Made by a program: the position numbers and the translations under genes
The notes under the pieces: model-generated
Told to the model about the DNA's origin: nothing
The model's database searches: none
What the model saw: the letters and a program-made list of their open reading frames with translations, nothing else
Shown: in pieces, positions 1 to 12,500 of the stretch
Layout of the letters: each line of letters opens with the position of its first letter
How positions within the stretch are numbered: position 1 is the stretch's first letter
Source of the DNA: Escarpia spicata
Lineage: Eukaryota; Annelida; Polychaeta; Sabellida; Siboglinidae
Assembly: GCA_963995525.1 (NCBI GenBank)
Contig: OZ023210.1
Coordinates: 479,501-543,500 of the forward strand
Direction of reading: 5' to 3'
DNA length: 64,000 bases

Positions 1-270
1 GTGACAGTGCATGTCTGTGTGTACACATCTGAATGAGAGCAGGTGTGTCTGTGTGCGTGTGCATACGTCTGAATGAGAGCAGGTGTGTCTGTGTGCGTGT
101 GCATACGTCTGAATGAGAGCAGGTGTGTCTGTGTGCGTGTGCATACGTCTGAATGAGAGTGGGTGTGTCTGTGTGACTGTGCGTGTCTGTGTGTACACAT
201 CTGAATGAGAGCAGGTGTGTCTGTGTGCGTGTGCATACGTCTGAATGAGAGTGGGTGTGTCTGTGTCCTT
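1..270. repeat. Minisatellite, 40-bp unit
   Basis: About six copies with core gtctgaatgagagcaggtgt plus a GTGT-rich tail, continuing off the left edge. It lies beyond the IQCE 3' end. Confidence 0.85.
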
Positions 271-394
271 AGCATTACATTCTGTAGAATGTTCACTGTC
301 ACTTCAATTTTCTATAGAATTCTACATATTCTATAGAGAACCATCTGCACAAATCCTACAGAATATCCTATATATAATTGTTTGGTATGGAAGT

Positions 395-460
395 AGGCAT
401 GCATGCATACATGCGTGCATGCGTGCATGCGTACATGCGTGCATGTCTGCCCTCACATAA
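395..460. repeat. Alternating GCATGC/GTACATGC microsatellite
   Basis: Short alternating purine-pyrimidine tract of gcatgcgt-type units, capable in principle of Z-DNA or hairpins. Confidence 0.6.
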
Positions 461-1214
461 CATCATAAAACAATGGAATAGTACCGACGCATTTATTCAA
501 AAACACAATATTATGTAGGGTATATACATGTTTAGTCACCTCACTCACAAATACACCCGTCTAGATGATGTTCAGTGGCTGCAATTACATCTTGTCTATC
601 CATCTTAATGATACCTTTTGGAAGATGAATACTTGTATAATAGTGATTGGGCCTGTTATCAAAACATTATCCATGGCCACATCAATGGCAATCTGTAGGG
701 AACCTGATCTGAAAGATCACCCAACATTGGTATTAAGCAAGACAGGTGCTTTCACACAGCAATTAGACATGGTAATATGACTCAGTTTGAAAAGGGAGTC
801 ACTGACCATATTTGGGTGGTCTCTTATCGCAACTTTATTCTAGAGTGGAACTGGTGTTATGGAACGATTACTCCATCTTTACAAGACCTACGAAAGATTA
901 TTACAACACACTTGAAGTAACATGACTGCTATGTAGTGCAAAATGTAGTGACATTGATAAAGCGGATGAACACCATTAAAATATGTTAGACATCCATGAT
1001 CTTCTACTGGTTGGCATAAAAACAAAACAAATATTAAAATGAGTATTGGACATATGTCACCTGTTCAGAGTTTTATAATATTCATATTTCAATAAGTGAC
1101 AAGGCGATGTCCTTGTTTGTTTTCAATTAAGAACCTTGATTTACTTGAAGGCACTATCGTATTTATTGATGATTCTTCATACAGGACTCATAAACACAAT
1201 GTAGTATTTCATTA
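461..1214. other. Unassigned AT-rich intergenic sequence
   Basis: No exon, repeat or recognisable element found. A 71-codon frame at 565-780 has no recognisable features. Confidence 0.5.
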
Positions 1215-1332
1215 AATGTCACACCTGCTTTGTATTCAATCAATACACGCGTGTACTATAGTATTGTAGGCAGCATGTCACGCCTGCTTTGTATTCAATC
1301 AATACACGTGTGTACTATAGTATTGTAGGCAC
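1215..1332. repeat. Two-copy tandem duplication, about 58-bp unit
   Basis: Two consecutive copies of a block containing gcctgctttgtattcaatca and tgtactatagtattgtaggc: the smallest stage of tandem duplication seen in the window. Confidence 0.75.
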
Positions 1333-1359
1333 CATTTGCATATGGCTTCTATCTACAGC

Positions 1360-2546
1360 AGTCACTTACACACATACAACCCCTGTCATCACTCTTACAA
1401 AAGTATTCAACACATACAGTACTTGTCATCACTCTTACACTAGTACTCAACACATATAGTACTTGTCATCACTCTTACAAAAGTATTCAACACATATAGT
1501 ACTTGTCATCACTCTTACACTAGTATTCAACACATACAGTCCCTGTCATCACTCTTACACTACTCAACACATATAGTACTTGTCATCACTCTTACACTAG
1601 TATTCAACACATACAGTCCCTGTCATCACTCTTACACTAGTACTCAACACATACAGTACTTGTCATCACTCTTACACTAGTATTCAACACATACAGTCCC
1701 TGTCATCACTCTTACACTAGTACTCAACACATATAGTACTTGTCATCACTCTTACACTAGTATTCAACACATACAGTCCCTGTCATCACTCTTACACTAG
1801 TACATAACACATATAGTACTTGTCATCACTCTTACACTAGTACTCAACACATAAAGTACTTGTCATCACTCTTACACTAGTACTCAACACATAAAGTACT
1901 TGTCATCACTCTTACACTAGTACTCAACACATATAGTATTTGTCATCACTCTCACACTAGTATTCAACACATAAAGTACTTGTCATCACTCTTACACTAG
2001 TACTCAACACATAAAGTACTTGTCATCACTCTTACACTAGTACTCAACACATATAGTACTTGTCATCACTCTTACACTAGTACTCAACACATAAAGTACT
2101 TGTCATCACTCTTACACTAGTACTCAACACATATAGTACTTGTCATCACTCTCACACTAGTATTCAACACATAAAGTACTTGTCATCACTCTTACACTAG
2201 TACTCAACACATAGAGTACTTGTCATCACTCTTACACTAGTACTCAACACATAAAGTACTTGTCATCACTCTTACACTAGTACTCAACACATCTAGTACT
2301 TGTCATCACTCTTACACTAGTACTCAACACATACAGTCCCTGTCATCACTCTTACACTAGTACTCAACACATATAGTACTTGTCATCACTCTTACACTAG
2401 TACTCAACACATACAGTCCCTGTCATCACTCTTACACTAGTATTCAACACATAAAGTACTTGTCATCACTCTTACACTAGTACTCAACACATAAAGTACT
2501 TGTCATCACTCTTACACTAGTACTCAACACATACAGTCCCTGTCAT
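1360..2546. repeat. Minisatellite, 40-bp unit, about 29 copies
   Basis: Core tcatcactcttacactagta followed by ctcaacacatatagtacttg. Variants (ccctgtcat, ataaagtac) alternate along the array. Downstream of IQCE. Confidence 0.92.
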
Positions 2547-2890
2547 GAGTGTCATGACTCTTATATAAACAAAAATAAACTTCTTGTTCTTAAAGTACTA
2601 CCCCTAATACACAAGTACTCCTATTTTTGGTTCACTGTTATACTTTTGGATCTTACCAAGGTCAACACATTATGATTATTATTATTACATAATACATTAT
2701 AACAATTATAGCTTTAACACAGTACCAAGAAAATATGATAGAATAACTAAATTACCAGTCACAACATACTCAATGTTACTGTTATTAAAATGGTTCCTTG
2801 TTTCGATGAAACTATATTGACACAAATGACATTTGTACAAGTCTGTCACAATGTTAATAACCACGTAAACGGTAAGAATACATTAAACAT
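2547..2890. other. AT-rich spacer downstream of IQCE
   Basis: No coding or repeat signal. It lies between the distal array and the candidate poly(A) signal. Confidence 0.5.
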
Positions 2891-2891
2891 G

Positions 2892-2897
2892 TTTATT
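2892..2897 (-). terminator. Candidate poly(A) signal AATAAA for IQCE
   Basis: AATAAA on the minus strand, just beyond the 45-bp array that follows the stop codon. It would give a 3' UTR of about 600 nt, nearly all minisatellite. Position and hexamer are seen; use is inferred. Confidence 0.45.
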
Positions 2898-2899
2898 CA

Positions 2900-3477
2900 G
2901 TGAATCATATCACTATGTGAGTCTGTCAGTTATATTATCTGTCAATCATATCCCTATGTGAGTGAGTCTGTCAGTCATATCATCTGTCAACCATAACACT
3001 ATATGAGTGGGTATGTCAGTCATATTATCTGTCAATCATATCACTATGTGAGTGAGTCTGTCAGTCACATCATCTGTCAATCGTATCACTATGTCAGTGA
3101 GTCTATAAGTCTCATCATCTGTCAATCATATCACTATGTGAGTGAGTCTGTCAGTCACATCATCTGTCAATCGTATCACTATGTGAGTGAGTCTTTCAGT
3201 CACATCATCTGTCAATCATATCACTATGTGAGTGAGTCTGTCAGTCACATCATCTGTCAATCATATCACTATGTGAGTGAGTCTCTTAGTCACATCATCT
3301 GTCAATCATATCACTATGTGAGTGAGTCTGTCAGTCACATCATCTGTCAATCATATCATTATGTGAGTGAGTCTCTTAGTCACATCATCTGTCAATCATA
3401 TCACTATGTGAGTGAGTCTGTCAGTCACATCATCTGTCAATCATATCACTATGTGATTGAGTCTCTTAGTCACATCA
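2900..3477. repeat. 45-bp minisatellite in the IQCE 3' UTR
   Basis: About 12-13 copies with core gtgagtgagtctgtcagtca. On the coding strand the first unit (GGCAGATGATGTGACT) contains the IQCE stop codon. 45 bp is a multiple of three, so a plus-strand 189-codon shadow frame is open and should be ignored. Confidence 0.92.
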
Positions 3478-3561
3478 TCTGCCGCTCACAAAGAAGTCAT
3501 CCGAGTCATCGCTGTCTTCCTCAGAGTCAACTTCTGGTGGAGTTTTTGATCGTTTCAATGA
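3475..3561 (-). CDS. IQCE: IQCE exon 25, acidic C-terminus and stop
   Basis: Acceptor TTATGTTTCAG, then 28 codons and TGA. Encodes [20 protein letters not shown] followed by DDFFVSGR. The acidic SDDSDD near the end is shared with the vertebrate IQCE C-terminus (NSDDSDDIVIAPS). The GGC-AGA-TGA end lies inside the first unit of a 45-bp tandem array that forms the 3' UTR. Confidence 0.82.
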   Translation of the reverse strand, partial: SLKRSKTPPEVDSEEDSDDSDDFFVSGR

Positions 3562-6500
3562 CTGAAACATAACAGGAAACAGGTCAAGTGAATCAATATT
3601 TCTCTCTTCTACAATTTATGTGAGCTGGTGGTTTACGAAGTAGAGACACAATCAATCAAATAAGAACCTGTCCTGAAAGCCCCCACACTGCCACCACTTG
3701 TCATCTCTAACGACGAGCGTCAGAGCCCACCCAGCAGGTCAAGTAATACAGAACAATGCAACCACGACAGAGGTCATCCAAGACAGAAATCATCGAGACA
3801 GATTGCCCAAGACAGAGGTCATCCAAGTCTGTGGTCACCTAAGACAGAGATCATCTAAGTCAGATGTCACTAAAGACAGAATTCGCAGATCGCCCAAGAC
3901 AGAGGTCATCCAAGACAGTGGTCACCTAAGACAGAGGTCATCCAAGTCAGATGTCACTAAAGACAGAAGTTGCCTAAGAAAGAGGTCGCCAAAGGCAGAG
4001 GCCACCCAAGACAGAAGTCACCAAGACAGAGGTCGCCCAAGACAGAAGTCACCAAGACAGAGGTCGCCCAAGAGAGAGGTTGCCCAAGACAGTTTGTCCA
4101 ATTACATGCAAGACAATGATCACCCAAGACAGAGGTCATCCAAGTCAGATGTCACTAAAGACAGAAGTTGCCCAAAACAGAGGTCGCCAAAGACAGAGGT
4201 CACCCAAGACAGAAGTCACCAAGACAGAGGTCGCCCAAGTGAGGTCGCCCAAGAAAGGTCGCCCAAGAAAGGTCACCCAAAACAGAAGTCGCCCAAGACA
4301 GAGATAATCCAAGACAGAGGTCGCCAAAGACAAAGGTCGCCAAAAACAGAGGTCATGCTAGACAGATACTAGTAGTTCAAGTTTTCTAGCTGTAATACCA
4401 AGTCAAACACAGAGTTCTCTTTATTCTACTGTAATCCCAGAGTCAACATACATGTCTCTTTATTCTACTGTAATCCCAGAGTCAACATACATGTCTCTTT
4501 ATTCTACTGTAATCCCACAGTCAACATACATGTCTCTTTATTCTACTATGTCTCTTTATTCTACTGTAATCCCAGTCAACATACAGGTCTCTTTATTCTA
4601 CTGTAATCCCACTGTCAACATACATGTCTCTTTATTCTACTGTAATCCCACAGTCAACATACATATCTCTTTATTCTACTGTAATCCCACTGTCAACATA
4701 CATGTCTCTTTATTCTATTGTAATCCCACAGTCAACATACATGTCTTTTTATTCTACTGTAATCCCACAGTCAACATACATGTCTTTTTATTCTACTGTA
4801 ATCCCACTGTCAACATACAGGTCTCTTTATTCTACTGTAATCCCACAGTCAACATACATGTCTCTTTATTCTACTGTAATCCCACAGTCAACATACATGT
4901 CTCTTTATTCTACTGTAATCCCACATTCAACATACATGTCTCTTTATTCTACTGTAATCCCACAGTCAACATACATGTCTCTTTATTCTACTGTAATCCC
5001 ACTGTCAACATACAGGTCTCTTTATTCTACTGTAATCCCACATTCAACATACAGGTCTCTTTATTCTACTGTAATCCCACAGTCAACATTCATGTCTCTT
5101 TATTCTACTGTAATCCCACTGTCAACATACAGGTCTCTTTATTCTACTGTAATCCCACAGTCAACATACATGTCTCTTTATTCTACTGTAATCCCACAGT
5201 CAACATACATGTCTCTTTATTCTACTGTAATCCCAGTCAACATACATGTCTCTTTATTCTACTGTAATCCCACAGTCAACATACATGTCTCTTTATTCTA
5301 CTGTAATCCCACTGTCAACATACATGTCTCTTTATTCTACTGTAATCCCACTGTCAACATACATGTCTCTTTATTCTACTGTAATCCCACAGTCAACATA
5401 CATGTCTCTTTATTCTACTGTAATCCCACAGTCAACATACATGTCTCTTTATTCTACTGTAATCCCACATTCAACATACGTCTCTTTATTCTACTATGTC
5501 TCTTTATTCTACTGTAATCCCAGTCAACATACAGGTCTCTTTATTCTACTGTAATCCCACAGTCAACATACATGTCTCTTTATTCTACTGTAATCCCACA
5601 GTCAACATACATGTCTCTTTATTCTACTGTAATCCCACTGTCAACATACATGTCTCTTTATTCTACTGTAATCCCACAGTCAACATACATGTCTCTTTAT
5701 TCTACTGTAATCCCACAGTCAACATACAGGTCTCTTTATTCTACTGTAATCCCACAGTCAACATACATGTCTCTTTATTCTACTGTAATCCTACAGTCAA
5801 CATACGTCTCTTTATTCTACTGTAATCCCACAGTCAACATACATGTCTCTTTATTCTACTGTAATCCCAGTCAACATACATGTCTCTTTATTCTACTGTA
5901 ATCCCACAGTCAACATACATGTCTCTTTATTCTACTGTAATCCCACTGTCAACATACATGTCTCTTTATTCTACTGTAATCCCACAGTCAACATACATGT
6001 CTCTTTATTCTACTGTCATCCCACAGCCAACATACATGTCTCTTTATTCTACTGTAATCCCACATTCAACATACATGTCTCTTTATTCAACTGTAATCCC
6101 ACAGTCAACATACATGTCTCTTTATTTTACTGTAATCCCACAGTCAACATACATGTCTCTTTATTCTACTGTAATCCCACTGTCAACATACATGTCTCTT
6201 TATTCTACTGTAATCCCACAGTCAACATACATGTCTCTTTATTCTACTGTAATCCCACAGTCAACATACATGTCTCTTTATTCTACTGTAATCCCACAGT
6301 CAACATATATGTCTCTTTATTCTACTGTAATCCCACAGTCAACATACATGTCTCTTTATTCTACTGTAATCCCACAGTCAACATACATGTCTCTTTATTC
6401 TACTGTAATCCCACAGTCAACATACATGTCTCTTTATTCTACTGTAATCCCACAGTCAACATACATGTCTCTTTATTCTACTGTAATCCCACAGTCAACA

Positions 6501-9500
6501 TACAGGTCTCTTTATTCTACTGTAATCCCACAGTCAACATACATGTCTCTTTATTCTACTGTAATCCTACAGTCAACATACGTCTCTTTATTCTACTGTA
6601 ATCCCACAGTCAACATACATGTCTCTTTATTCTACTGTAATCCCAGTCAACATACATGTCTCTTTATTCTACTGTAATCCCACAGTCAACATACATGTCT
6701 CTTTATTCTACTGTAATCCCACTGTCAACATACATGTCTCTTTATTCTACTGTAATCCCACAGTCAACATACATGTCTCTTTATTCTACTGTAATCCCAC
6801 AGTCAACATACATGTCTCTTTATTCTACTGTAATCCCACATTCAACATACATGTCTCTTTATTCAACTGTAATCCCACAGTCAACATACATGTCTCTTTA
6901 TTTTACTGTAATCCCACAGTCAACATACATGTCTCTTTATTCTACTGTAATCCCACTGTCAACATACATGTCTCTTTATTCTACTGTAATCCCACAGTCA
7001 ACATACATGTCTCTTTATTCTACTGTAATCCCACAGTCAACATACATGTCTCTTTATTCTACTGTAATCCCACAGTCAACATATATGTCTCTTTATTCTA
7101 CTGTAATCCCACAGTCAACATACATGTCTCTTTATTCTACTGTAATCCCACAGTCAACATACATGTCTCTTTATTCTACTGTAATCCCACAGTCAACATA
7201 CTTGTCTCTTTATTCTACTGTAATCCCACTGTCAACATACATGTCTCTTTATTCTACTGTAATCCCACAGTCAACATACATGTCTCTTTATTCTACTGTA
7301 ATCCCACTGTCAACATACATGTCTCTTTATTCTACTGTAATCCCACAGTCAACATACATGTCTCTTTATTTTACTGTAATCCCACTGTCAACATACATGT
7401 CTCTTTATTCTACTGTAATCCCACTGTCAACATACATGTCTCTTTATTCTACTGTAATCCCACTGTCAACATACATGTCTCTTTATTCTAGTGTAATCCC
7501 AGTCAACATACATGTCTCTTTATTCTAGTGTAATCCCACAGTCAACATACATGTCTCTTTATTCTACTGTAATCCCACTGTCAACATACATGTCTCTTTA
7601 TTCTACTGTAATCCCAGTCAACATACAGGTCTCTTTATTCTACTGTAATCCCACAGTCAACATACATGTCTCTTTATTCTACTGTAATCCCACAGTCAAC
7701 ATACATGTCTCTTTATTCTACTGTAATCCCACAGTCAACATACGTCTCTTTATTCTACTGTAATCCCACAGTCAACATACATGTCTCTTTATTCTACTGT
7801 AATCCCACAGTCAACATACATGTCTCTTTATTCTACTGTAATCCCACAGTCAACATACATGTCTCTTTATTCTACTGTAATCCCACTGTCAACATACATG
7901 TCTCTTTATTCTACTGTAATCCCACATTCAACATACATGTCTCTTTATTCTACTGTAATCCCACTGTCAACATACATGTCTCTTTATTCTACTGTAATCC
8001 CAGTCAACATACATGTCTCTTTATTCTACTGTAATCCCACAGTCAACATACATGTCTCTTTATTCTACTGTAATCCCACAGTCAACATACATGTCTCTTT
8101 ATTCTACTGTAATCCCACTGTCAACATACATGTCTCTTTATTCTACTGTAATCCCACAGTCAACATACATGTCTCTTTATTCTACTGTAATCCCACAGTC
8201 AACATACGTCTCTTTATTCTACTGTAATCCCACAGTCAACATACGTCTCTTTATTCAACTGTAATCCCAGTCAACATACATGTCTCTTTATTCTACTGTA
8301 ATCCTACATTCAACATACATGTCTCTTTATTCTACTGTAATCCCACTGTCAACATACAGGTCTCTTTATTCTACTGTAATCCCACATTCAACATACATGT
8401 CTCTTTATTCTACTGTAATCCCACAGTCAACATACATGTCTCTTTATTCTACTGTAATCCCACAGTCAACATACATGTCTCTTTATTCTACTGTAATCCC
8501 ACATTCAACATACATGTCTCTTTATTCTACTTTAATCCCACTGTCAACATACAGGTCTCTTCATTCTACTGTAATCCCACAGTCAACATACATGTCTCTT
8601 TATTCTACTGTAATTCCTGTCAACATACGTCTCTTTATTCTACTGTAATCCCACAGTCAACATACATGTCTCTTTATTCTACTGTAATCCCACAGTCAAC
8701 ATACATGTCTCTTTATTCTACTGTAATCCCACAGTCAACATAAATGTCTCTTTATTCTACTGTAATCCCACAGTCAACATACGTCTCTTTATTCAACTGT
8801 AATCCCACAGTCAACATACATGTCTCTTTATTCTACTGTAATCCCACTGTCAACATACATGTCTCTTTATTCTACTGTAATCCCACTGTCAACATACATG
8901 TCTCTTTATTCTACTGTAATCCCACTGTCAACATACATGTCTCTTTATTCTACTGTAATCCCACTGTCAACATACATGTCTCTTTATTCTACTGTAATCC
9001 CAGTCAACATACATGTCTCTTTATTCTACTGTAATCCCACAGTCAACATACATGTCTCTTTATTCTACTGTAATCCCACAGTCAACATACATGTCTCTTT
9101 ATTCTACTGTAATCCCACTGTCAACATACATGTCTCTTTATTCTACTGTAATCCCACAGTCAACATACATGTCTCTTTATTCTACTGTAATCCCACAGTC
9201 AACATACGTCTCTTTATTCTACTGTAATCCCACAGTCAACATACGTCTCTTTATTCTACTGTAATCCCACTGTCAACATACAGGTCTCTTTATTCTACTG
9301 TAATCCCACATTCAACATACATGTCTCTTTATTCTACTGTAATCCCACAGTCAACATACATGTCTCTTTATTCTACTGTAATCCCACAGTCAACATACAT
9401 GTCTCTTTATTCTACTGTAATCCCACATTCAACATACATGTCTCTTTATTCTACTTTAATCCCACTGTCAACATACAGGTCTCTTCATTCTACTGTAATC

Positions 9501-12500
9501 CCACAGTCAACATACATGTCTCTTTATTCTACTGTAATTCCTGTCAACATACGTCTCTTTATTCTACTGTAATCCCACAGTCAACATACATGTCTCTTTA
9601 TTCTACTGTAATCCCACAGTCAACATACATGTCTCTTTATTCTACTGTAATCCCACAGTCAACATAAATGTCTCTTTATTCGACTGTAATCCCACAGTCA
9701 ACATACGTCTCTTTATTCAACTGTAATCCCACAGTCAACATACATGTCTCTTTATTCTACTGTAATCCCACAGTCAACATACATGTCTCTTTATTCTACT
9801 GTAATCCCACTGTCAACATACATGACTCTTTATTCTACTGTAATCCCACAGTCAACATACATGTCTCTTTATTCCCTCAAATATTCTTATAATTAGACTA
9901 CAGTACCTCAAGAATTTGTTAAATTAATATACAGTGCATCCAACAGCAGGATTCTACACAAAATCGGTTATGTAAACAATTCAATAGACAACCAATTTAT
10001 AGTATTAATTAACCATTAATAATTATTATTCATGTAAAAATGTATCCAATTCTGATCGTATTAGTTGTTTGCTTCCTAATACAAGGTGTTACGTACTCCT
10101 GGAATACTCACAGATCGCCGGCTGGCAGACGGGGTGAAATGACGGTCTTCTATCGACCCTTGACCTGTAAGATAACCCCATTAAGAAGTATCGCCATGAC
10201 AATGCAATGTAAAGCCACTGCCAGGACTAGGTGATGCTCACAGTACTGCGTTCCACTGTATTACAATGCACAATGCCAAGTGCTGCAACACTGCCAGTAC
10301 AGCACTGCAAGTAGATGTAGAGTTATACAAATATTTTGCGGGATAGTGATGTTTACTTTCTTTTTATCACATAATACCATCAAGGTTTTCATTTGACACT
10401 ACAATTAATCATTTCTGTAATGCATTTCATAAACAAATTAGTAGGAAATAAAGTGACACTTACGTCGTATAGCCTGCCCACCTCCTGAGGAACTCCTGCA
10501 AGAGACAAGGTTGCATCTGTTACTTTCTCCCTACCTGTGACATCTTCACAACAGAAACTGGTGGATTCTGACGCAGACCAAGAGGACACAGGCAGACAGC
10601 AGCCTTTTAGCTTCTATATCCTTATACATATATATATATATATTACGTTTAAACTCACGACCCATAGGAAGATAAAATGTATATTTTATAAGATTATCAT
10701 AAATAATGTTTATTAATTTAATATGTCATTAACCACAACATAAAAAGACTCAACTACACAGACATTGATTAATAGCATAATACACCTTTGTTTTGACAAT
10801 ACCTCACTATGATACACCTTTGTTTAGACAATACCTCACTATGATACAACTTTGTTTAGACAATACCTCACTATGATACACCTTTGTTTAGACAATACCT
10901 CACTATGATACACCTTTGTTTAGGCAATACCTCACTATGATACACCTTTGTTTAGACAATACCTCACTATGATACACCTTTGTTTAGACAATACCTCCCC
11001 ATGATACACATTTGTTTAGACAATACCTCCCCATGATACACCCTTGTTAAGACAATACCTCACCATGATACACCCTTGTTTAAGCAATACCTTCCCATGA
11101 TATACCCTTGGGTAGACAATACCTCCCCATGATACACCCTTGGGTAGACAATATCTCCCCATGATACACCCTTGGGTAGACAATACCTCCCCATGATACA
11201 CCCTTGAGGAGACAATACCTCCCCATGATATACTCATGTTTAGACAATGCCTCCACATGATACACTTTTGTTTAGACAATACCTCCCCATGATACACTTT
11301 TGTTTAGTCAATACCTCCCCATGATACACTTTTGTTTAGACAATACCTCCCCATGATATACTCATGTTTAGACAATACCTCCCCATGATACACTTTTGTT
11401 TAGACAATAGATTTAACAAGATTAACAAGATTTAACAAGATTGCTACCCAGAGAATTAATTCTAGGTAGCAGGTGGACAATGAAGCCTTTTGGCTTATCG
11501 AGAGTCCAACCCTTTTTATTTATGTGTATCCCGCCCTTCTGAGGTACGTGTCAATTTTATTTTTAAACATATTCACACTACTAGCACCCATACAATCAGC
11601 AGATAATCTGTTCCAATCATTTGCAGTCCTTTGTGAAAATTAGAACTTTCTTATATCTAATCTACACTGCTCCTTTACTAACGTAACTTCATGTCTCCTA
11701 GTCGTTCTATCTTTCTTAACTGAGAAAAAAATATTGTATCAATATTTTCAAAACCATTCAATATTTTAAAAACTTCTATCTGATCTCCTCTCAATCTCCT
11801 GGTCTCTAGTGTTGTCAAACCACATTCTTTTTGGCACATTCCGTAACTAAGATTCCTCAGTTTTTATATCATTTTAGTCGCTCTCCTCTGTACTCTTTCT
11901 AACATATCTATGTCTTTCTTGCGATATGACCTCCACGCTTGTATACAATATTCTAAATGAGGCCTATCTATTGTTTTGTACAGTGGTATTATTATAATCC
12001 TTATACGCTATATTTCTCCTAATTAATCCAAAGATTTTATTTCCCTTTGATGCTGAAATTCTGCACTGCTCTGAAACCTTCATATCAGCACTAATTGTTA
12101 ACCCTAAGACCTTTTCTTTTACAGTTCAGTGTCCCCAATTGTATATTGTACATCTTCGTTCCCATGTCCTGTGTGGAGGCATTTACATTTCCCAAAACTG
12201 AACATCTACCATTTGATCAACCAGTCAAGATCATCTTGTAAATGCTGTCTATCTCCCTTACGTTTAATCTTTCTAAACACCTTTGTGTCATCCGCAAATT
12301 TCAACACCTAACTTGTTTTATCATTGTCCAAATCATTGATATATATTAAAAATAATATAGGTCCCAGTACTGATCCCTGTGGTACCACACTCAAAACTGA
12401 TTTCCAGTTTGAAGCCTCCCCATCAACTACTACCCATTGTCTTCTGTCAATCAGCCATTTTTCTATCCAGTTAATTACAATCATGTCTCGTTTATCCGGT

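Noticed and set aside
3003..3572. 189-codon plus-strand ORF over the 45-bp array
   Set aside because: Shadow of a multiple-of-three repeat; the real coding sequence here is the minus-strand last exon of IQCE.
4452..7528. Long plus-strand ORFs of 13-residue repeats ([13 protein letters not shown] / [13 protein letters not shown])
   Set aside because: They are the translation of a 39-bp minisatellite in two frames at once, with frame resets at short units and no start context or splice sites.
10535..10567. 33-nt version of the first microexon using the GTCTGCGTCAG acceptor
   Set aside because: Good acceptor, but the phase after exon 22 does not fit; kept only as a possible alternative splice form.
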